36,505 nt of DNA from Coriobacteriia bacterium (lineage in GTDB: Bacteria > Actinomycetota > Coriobacteriia > WRKU01 > WQUG01), in assembly GCA_009778715.1 (NCBI GenBank), contig WRFR01000019.1, forward strand, positions 1 through 36,505, read 5' to 3'. Of this stretch, positions 31,981 through 36,505 are shown in pieces. The translations under genes and the position numbers were made by a program. The first letter of the stretch is position 1, and each line of letters starts with the position of its first letter. Under the pieces are notes generated by a model, which was not told the origin of the DNA, ran no database searches, and was given only the letters and a program-made list of their open reading frames with translations.

Positions 31981-32787
31981 ATGACAACAGGTAGCAAGGG
32001 CTTGCTTTCGATACACGAGTTTTCCCAGCTAACGGGTATCAAGCAATCAACACTACGCTACTTCGACAAGCTGGGAATCTTCTCTCCTGCTTACCGAGGA
32101 GAGAATGGATATCGACGCTACCAACCGTTCCAGTTGATAGCGGTCAGCGTTATTGACTTGCTCCATGGGTTTGGGCTTAAGACCAGCGAAGTGAAAACGT
32201 TTATTGATCACCGCACGCCACAGCGTATGCAATCATTGTTCGTGGAGAAAAAAGAAGAGGTTGAAGCTGACCTGGAGCGGCTGTCCCGTAAGCGTGATGT
32301 GATCGAGACCTATTGTGACCTGATTTCTAAAGGGCTTTCGGCGGTACCGGATCAACTGGCGGTACGCTATCGTCCCGACCAGGCGATCACGATAGGGTTG
32401 GAAAATGATTTCTCGACCTCTCCTACGTTTGACCGGGCATTCAGCCATTTCTATCGCATGGCGGATCACTATGATATTGACCTGCGGTTCCCGGTAGGAG
32501 GGCTTTTCGACAGCATCGATACGTTTGTTGAGGAGCCAGGACGCCCGTCGCACTTCTTCAGTGTCGATCCTCAGGGTAAAGACAAGATACCGGGGGGCAA
32601 CTATCTTACTGGTTACTCGGTCGGCCCTTATGGGGAGACGCATGAGGTCGAGAAGAGGATGACTGAGTATCTCAAAAAGAATAACCTGAAGGCCGTGGGA
32701 CCCGTGTATAACATATTCTTACTTGATGAGATCAGCTTGACCAACGCGGGCGATTATCTTCTTGAAGCATTTGTGCGCGTAGGCTAA
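31981..32787 (+). CDS. MerR-family transcriptional regulator (BltR/BmrR-like layout)
   Basis: A 268-residue regulator. The N-terminal winged helix is clear (LSIHEFSQLTGIKQSTLRYF, then GIFSPAYRGENGYRRY at residues 9-45), followed by a helical dimerisation segment (about 70-115) and a C-terminal GyrI-like ligand-binding domain from about 120 to the end. Such regulators activate multidrug exporters in response to bulky ligands; no exporter gene adjoins it here. Confidence 0.88.
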   Translation: MTTGSKGLLSIHEFSQLTGIKQSTLRYFDKLGIFSPAYRGENGYRRYQPFQLIAVSVIDLLHGFGLKTSEVKTFIDHRTPQRMQSLFVEKKEEVEADLERLSRKRDVIETYCDLISKGLSAVPDQLAVRYRPDQAITIGLENDFSTSPTFDRAFSHFYRMADHYDIDLRFPVGGLFDSIDTFVEEPGRPSHFFSVDPQGKDKIPGGNYLTGYSVGPYGETHEVEKRMTEYLKKNNLKAVGPVYNIFLLDEISLTNAGDYLLEAFVRVG

Positions 32788-32813
32788 CCCGCGCTGGTAA
32801 GAGGCACGCCTCT

Positions 32814-32901
32814 TTGGGAGCGGGGATAATCCTGGAGCGCGCTGGTGATGTGCATGATTGGGAGCGGGGATAATCCTGTAGTGCGCTGATAACGTGCATG
32901 A
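32814..32901 (+). repeat. Two 44-bp tandem repeats upstream of guaA
   Basis: 32814-32857 and 32858-32901 agree at 39 of 44 positions; the first 21 bases (starting TTGGGAGCGGGGATAATCCT) are identical. Each unit contains GATAAT and ends GTGCATGA. Confidence 0.9.
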
Positions 32902-32961
32902 TTTTGCTCTTGGAAATACAGTAGAATTGTATTCAACTTCCCATCGTTGAAAAGGATTTCC

Positions 32962-34590
32962 GTGAGAGAAGATACTCAGAGCCGGTCACCTGTTCCTGAA
33001 ACGTGTGATCCCATTCAGCCAACCGTCCTTGTTCTTGACTTCGGCGCTCAGTATGCGCAACTCATCGCACGTCGTGTGCGTGAAGCGCGCGTGTACAGCG
33101 AGATCGTGCCTGCTACGATCAGCGCCGAGGAGTTGGCGGCGCGGTGTCCGGCAGCTTTGATCTTAAGCGGAGGCCCGGCGAGTGTCTATGCACCTGAGGC
33201 TCCCCACGCCGATCCGCGTATCTTCGAGCTGGGCATCCCGATCCTTGGTTTCTGTTATGGCATTCAAGAGATGGCGATCGCCCTGGGCGGCGAGGTGCCA
33301 CACACTGATCTAGGGGAGTATGGCTTTGCTGAGCTGACGCTGTTGGGAGCTGGCGAAAGCGAGGACGATAACGCGGTGCGTGTGGCATCCCTTCTTTTTG
33401 AGGGCGTCTCGCAGGGGTCTGCCTGCTGGATGTCGCATCGCGACAGCGTCGGTACGGTACCGCCGGGCTTTGTCGCGACTGCCCGCACGGGACAAACAGC
33501 GGTTGCTGCGATGGAAGATCCGGTGCGCCGCCTGTACGCGACGCAGTTTCATCCGGAGGTCGCGCATACTGAGTACGGCCAGCAGATCATCGAGAACTTC
33601 CTGTATAAGGTCGCTGGGCTGGAGCCATCTTGGACGATGGCAAGCATCATCGAGACGACGGTCGCAGACGTGCGCGCCCAGGTAGGCGACGCGCATGTCA
33701 TCTGTGCGCTGTCTGGTGGAGTCGACAGCTCGGTCGTCGCCGCGCTTCTGCATCGCGCGATCGGTGAGCAGCTGACCTGCGTGTTTGTTGATCACGGACT
33801 TTTGCGCAAGGATGAGCCTGCCAGTGTGGTGAAGGTGTTCCGCGACCAGTTTCAGGTTGACCTGCGCGCCCTGGATGTGCAGGACCGTTACCTGGCGCTT
33901 CTTGCTGGCGTGAGTGAGCCGGAGGAGAAGCGCCGCCTGATCGGCGAGGAGTTCTGGAAGATTTTCTTCGAGCAGGCCCAGGCTCTGGCCGAAGGTGGCA
34001 AGCCAGTACAGTTCCTCGCGCAGGGTACGCTCTATCCAGATCTGATCGAGTCGGGCAGCAAAACCGCCGCTAAAATCAAAAGTCATCACAACCTGATCCC
34101 GTTTCCACTGGGAGTACACTTCGAGCTTATCGAGCCGCTGAAGGCGCTCTTCAAAGATGAGGTGCGTCAGTTGGGTCTGGAGCTGGGATTGCCCGAACAC
34201 ATCGTGTGGCGCCAGCCCTTTCCGGGGCCCGGTCTGGCCGTGCGCATCATCGGAGACATCACGCAAGAGAAGCTTGACCTGCTGCGCGAAGCCGACGCCA
34301 TCGTACGCGAGGAGATCGACGCCTGGGACAGCGAGCGCTCCGTCTGGCAGTACTTTGCGGTGCTGCCGGATATCCGTAGCGTGGGCGTTATGGGCGATGA
34401 GCGTACTTATGGCCACCCCATCATCATCCGGGCAGTCTCAAGCGCCGACGCGATGACCGCCGACTGGGCGCGCCTGCCCGCCGAGCTGCTCGCAAAGATG
34501 AGCAACCGCATCATTAACGAAGTCGCTGGCATCAACCGGGTGGTCTACGATATCACGAGCAAACCCCCTGGCACGATCGAGTGGGAGTAG
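32962..34590 (+). CDS. guaA: GMP synthase (glutamine-hydrolysing)
   Basis: A 542-residue enzyme that aminates XMP to GMP with ATP and glutamine. The glutamine amidotransferase domain carries the catalytic cysteine in GFCYGIQEMA and the HPEVAHTEYG triad region; the PP-loop ATP pyrophosphatase domain has ALSGGVDSSVVAALL; the C-terminal dimerisation domain ends in VVYDITSKPPGTIEWE as usual. GTG 32962 follows AAGGA by five bases and is preferred over TTG 32947. A -10-like TAGAAT lies at 32922-32927. The 3' end of guaA is a known integration site for mobile islands, and one follows directly. Confidence 0.96.
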   Translation: MREDTQSRSPVPETCDPIQPTVLVLDFGAQYAQLIARRVREARVYSEIVPATISAEELAARCPAALILSGGPASVYAPEAPHADPRIFELGIPILGFCYGIQEMAIALGGEVPHTDLGEYGFAELTLLGAGESEDDNAVRVASLLFEGVSQGSACWMSHRDSVGTVPPGFVATARTGQTAVAAMEDPVRRLYATQFHPEVAHTEYGQQIIENFLYKVAGLEPSWTMASIIETTVADVRAQVGDAHVICALSGGVDSSVVAALLHRAIGEQLTCVFVDHGLLRKDEPASVVKVFRDQFQVDLRALDVQDRYLALLAGVSEPEEKRRLIGEEFWKIFFEQAQALAEGGKPVQFLAQGTLYPDLIESGSKTAAKIKSHHNLIPFPLGVHFELIEPLKALFKDEVRQLGLELGLPEHIVWRQPFPGPGLAVRIIGDITQEKLDLLREADAIVREEIDAWDSERSVWQYFAVLPDIRSVGVMGDERTYGHPIIIRAVSSADAMTADWARLPAELLAKMSNRIINEVAGINRVVYDITSKPPGTIEWE

Positions 34591-34638
34591 TGCAAAAAGG
34601 GGAGAAAGTGCTGGTCAGGCGGGGTGCTGGCGATTTGC

Positions 34639-34659
34639 TGATAGCAGATTGATAGCAGA
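34639..34659 (+). repeat. Paired TGATAGCAGA repeats
   Basis: TGATAGCAGA occurs at 34639-34648 and 34650-34659, 11 bases apart, between guaA and the repressor gene. Such pairs are typical of arm-type integrase sites, but this is inference. Confidence 0.45.
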
Positions 34660-34677
34660 AATTGTGAGCGGGCTGAT

Positions 34678-35166
34678 TTAGTCGGTCGTTTCTGGTGATT
34701 TGCGCCACTGCTTTTTCGGCTTATGTTTGCCGAAATCATCGGCAGTCTGCGGCCAGTTAAGTTTCCACTCCAGGTATTCGGCCTTGCTGATGCTCCCATC
34801 GGCAAGGTCTTTTTTTCGCGCCTGCCACTCGGTGAGAAAATCATCGAGTAGCTTACTGTTGAACGCGACGCACTTCTTTCCGTCAAAGTCATGTATGGAG
34901 AGCGGGTAATGCTCGTCAAGCTCGAATAAGGTGTACATCACGTCTTCTCCCGCATAGAGCGTCGGCTCGTAGAGCGAGCGATAGTTCACATCGAGGACCT
35001 CGGCGATCTTCCTCAACGCCTCTTCTTTTGGCGTGCGAGTGCCCGTCTCGTATTGAGCGATGCGCACGTCAGCCGTGTTCTCCTCAAAGCCCACGGCAAG
35101 GCCGAGTTCCTTCTGGGTGAGGTTCCTGAGAACGCGCACCCGTTTTATCCGATCACCAACCGCCAT
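34678..35166 (-). CDS. XRE-family repressor of the integrated element
   Basis: A 162-residue protein. The HTH is at about 5-60 (IKRVRVLRNLTQKELGLAVG, then IAQYETGTRTPKEEALRKIA). The C-terminal half contains LFELDEHYPLSIHDFDGK and a charged end (KPKKQWRKSPETTD). ATG 35166 is preferred to ATG 35181 because GGAGG lies eight bases ahead of it. It is divergent from the excisionase gene and probably controls both directions from the operators at 35193-35300. Confidence 0.87.
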   Translation of the reverse strand: MAVGDRIKRVRVLRNLTQKELGLAVGFEENTADVRIAQYETGTRTPKEEALRKIAEVLDVNYRSLYEPTLYAGEDVMYTLFELDEHYPLSIHDFDGKKCVAFNSKLLDDFLTEWQARKKDLADGSISKAEYLEWKLNWPQTADDFGKHKPKKQWRKSPETTD

Positions 35167-35192
35167 AGGATATACCTCCATACACTATGTAT

Positions 35193-35308
35193 AAACAAAT
35201 ATGTTTTAGTATCGCTGGAATAATTCCAGATGTCAAGAAAATATAAAACAAAATAGTTTAATAAATCTCTCACAAACCACTTGACAAAGCAAATATGTTT
35301 AGTAAACT
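35193..35308. promoter_or_regulatory. Divergent promoters with repeated operators
   Basis: Plus strand: TTGACA 35281-35286 and TAAACT 35303-35308 (16-base spacer). Minus strand: TTGACA 35236-35231 and GATACT 35213-35208 (17-base spacer). Three related 14-mers, AAACAAATATGTTT (35193-35206), AAACAAAATAGTTT (35246-35259) and AAGCAAATATGTTT (35287-35300), plus a perfect palindrome CTGGAAT-A-ATTCCAG (35215-35229), sit in or next to the spacers. This suits control by the adjacent repressor. Confidence 0.7.
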
Positions 35309-35351
35309 AGTAGAAGCTAAACAAAAAGGTTTAACTATCCGAAAGGGAAGA

Positions 35352-35495
35352 ATGGCAGCAAAAACATTTCTAAGAGCAAGCGATGTGGCGCAGGAGCTGG
35401 GCGTTTCACCAGCCTACGCCTACAAGCTGATCCGCAAGCTGAACGCCGAGCTTCAAGAGCGTGGCTTCATCACCATCAACGGGCGCATCAGCTAA
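35352..35495 (+). CDS. Excisionase-like HTH protein, interrupted by stop codon
   Basis: A 47-residue protein with an excisionase-type HTH (LRASDVAQELGVSPAYAYKL). GGGAAG precedes the ATG at 35352. The frame hits TAA at 35493-35495, yet the next codons continue the usual family ending (QYFLEKLYGKSAEARKG) to a second stop at 35565-35567. The gene is therefore probably a one-codon nonsense mutant of a protein of about 70 residues. The extended frame would overlap the integrase start by 14 bases, as in related xis-int pairs. Confidence 0.75.
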   Translation: MAAKTFLRASDVAQELGVSPAYAYKLIRKLNAELQERGFITINGRIS

Positions 35496-35553
35496 CAGTA
35501 CTTCTTAGAAAAGCTCTACGGCAAGAGCGCCGAGGCCAGGAAAGGGGCAGACA

Positions 35554-36423
35554 ATGGGCGCCTATAAGGATGAGAAGACAAACACCTGGCTTGCCTACTG
35601 TCGATACACCGACTGGACGGGCGAGCGCAAGCAGAAGATGAAGCGCGGCTTTCCCACCAAGAGAGAGGCGCTCGCATGGGAGCGATCTTTTCTTGAGCAG
35701 AAGACAGCAGACCTCTCGATGCTCTTCGAGGACTTCGTTGCAGTGTACGCCGACGACATGAGAAACCGCATCCGCGAGCACACCTGGATGACCAAGGAGA
35801 ACATCATCCGGACAAAGCTCCTGCCTTACTTTTGCAAGAAGAAGATGAGCGAGATTCAGACAAAGGACGTCATCGCTTGGCAAAACGAAATGCTCACAGC
35901 TGTTGGTGCAGGCGGCAAAGGGTATTCGCCCACATATCTGAAGACGCTCCATAATCAACTCTCGGCCATCCTCAATCACGCCGTCAGACACTACGAGCTA
36001 AAGGAGAACGTTGCTGCTAAAGTCGGGTCGATCGGGAAAAAGGAAGCGACGGAGATGCTCTTCTGGACAAAAGACGAATACTTCAAGTTCGCGAACGCGA
36101 TGATGGACAAGCCCGTTTCTTACTATGCCTTCGAGATCCTCTATTGGTGCGGCCTTAGGGTTGGAGAGCTGCTTGCGCTCACCTCGTCGGACTTCGACTT
36201 CACGAAAGAAACGATCTCGATCACGAAGTCATACCAGCGGCTGAAAGGCAAGGATGTCATCACAGCACCGAAGACGCCAAAGAGCATAAGGGTCATCCAG
36301 ATGCCCCGCATCCTCTCCGAGGAAATGCAGGAGTACCTCGGAATGCTCTACGGTATCCAGCCAAACGAGCGGATTTTCCAGATTGTATTTGTTAGTCTAA
36401 AATTCCCCAAAACAACGGAGTAG
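35554..36423 (+). CDS. Tyrosine integrase, 3'-truncated
   Basis: A 289-residue phage/ICE-type integrase. The N-terminal arm-binding region (about 1-50, GAYKDEKTNTWLAYCRYTDW), core-binding domain (about 55-155) and the start of the catalytic domain are present, with R202 in CGLRVGELLAL and a likely K240/K243. The HxxR, H/W and tyrosine motifs are missing. Homology ends at about residue 277 (NERIFQI); the last 12 residues come from the adjoining sequence at 36384 onward. The protein cannot be catalytically active. It drives away from guaA. Confidence 0.88.
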   Translation: MGAYKDEKTNTWLAYCRYTDWTGERKQKMKRGFPTKREALAWERSFLEQKTADLSMLFEDFVAVYADDMRNRIREHTWMTKENIIRTKLLPYFCKKKMSEIQTKDVIAWQNEMLTAVGAGGKGYSPTYLKTLHNQLSAILNHAVRHYELKENVAAKVGSIGKKEATEMLFWTKDEYFKFANAMMDKPVSYYAFEILYWCGLRVGELLALTSSDFDFTKETISITKSYQRLKGKDVITAPKTPKSIRVIQMPRILSEEMQEYLGMLYGIQPNERIFQIVFVSLKFPKTTE

Positions 36424-36505
36424 TTTTCCCCACTTCAACGGTGGGGAATTCCCCGAAAAAACGGGGATGGGGAATTCCTGAGTTTTGGAAGGACATGTCC
36501 ATAAC
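36384..36505. mobile_element. Probable end of an insertion sequence (IS21-like)
   Basis: From TGTATTTGTTAG at 36384 the sequence leaves the integrase frame and shows repeated AATTCCCC/GGGGAATT motifs (36401-36408, 36443-36454, 36469-36478) and TTTTCCCCAC (36424-36433). Terminal TG and several such repeats resemble IS21-family ends; no transposase is within the window, so this is inference. Confidence 0.5.

Noticed and set aside
33310-34416. Long minus-strand frame (368 codons) opposite guaA
   Set aside because: Shadow of guaA; no domain and no ribosome binding site.

Overview
The window looks like a chromosomal segment of a Gram-positive, probably anaerobic bacterium, most plausibly an actinobacterium of the Coriobacteriia type (moderate confidence). 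The basis is an LPXTG cell-wall protein, a family II manganese pyrophosphatase, DUF2207, DUF2148 and DUF4914 proteins, GTG starts, a generally GC-rich sequence, and four genes whose -10 box lies 6-7 nt before the start codon, as in leaderless transcripts. The species cannot be named from sequence alone.

Layout. 1-3.8 kb: an HTH protein and a membrane Ser/Thr kinase, then small zinc-ribbon membrane proteins. 3.9-9.25 kb: a + strand run of tadA, a small gene, a LytS-type histidine kinase without response regulator, and two paralogous DUF2207 membrane proteins. 9.25-14.6 kb: DUF2148 protein (-), a large DUF4914 protein with a P-loop, an isochorismatase-type hydrolase, a DUF4143 ATPase (-), tRNA-Ser(GGA) (-) and a DUF4352-like protein (-). 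14.9-23.5 kb: an Rrf2 regulator, a TagD-like nucleotidyltransferase overlapping a CapA-like protein, typA, chorismate mutase, pcrA (apparently starting at CTG and carrying in-frame palindromic elements) and a two-gene ABC exporter. 23.5-26.3 kb: an AT-richer insert holding a structured RNA, a lipoprotein and a membrane protein, bounded by a duplicated fragment of the ABC permease 3' end. 26.5-34.6 kb: LPXTG protein (-), an inosine/uracil-type DNA glycosylase (-), a 58-residue protein, ppaC, thrC (-), a MerR regulator and guaA. 34.6 kb to the end: the start of an integrated element beside the guaA 3' end, with repressor, excisionase (interrupted by a stop codon) and tyrosine integrase (cut by what looks like an IS end).

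Most core genes are independent housekeeping functions. Coupled units are HTH-kinase, tadA to DUF2207, tagD-capA, chorismate mutase-pcrA, and the ABC pair. The items most worth a second look are the RNA at 23.79-23.95 kb, whose hairpin loop is complementary to its own 3' tail just before a T-run; the palindromic elements translated inside pcrA; the CTG start of pcrA; the permease-tail repeat bounding the AT-rich insert; and the decayed integrase module next to guaA.
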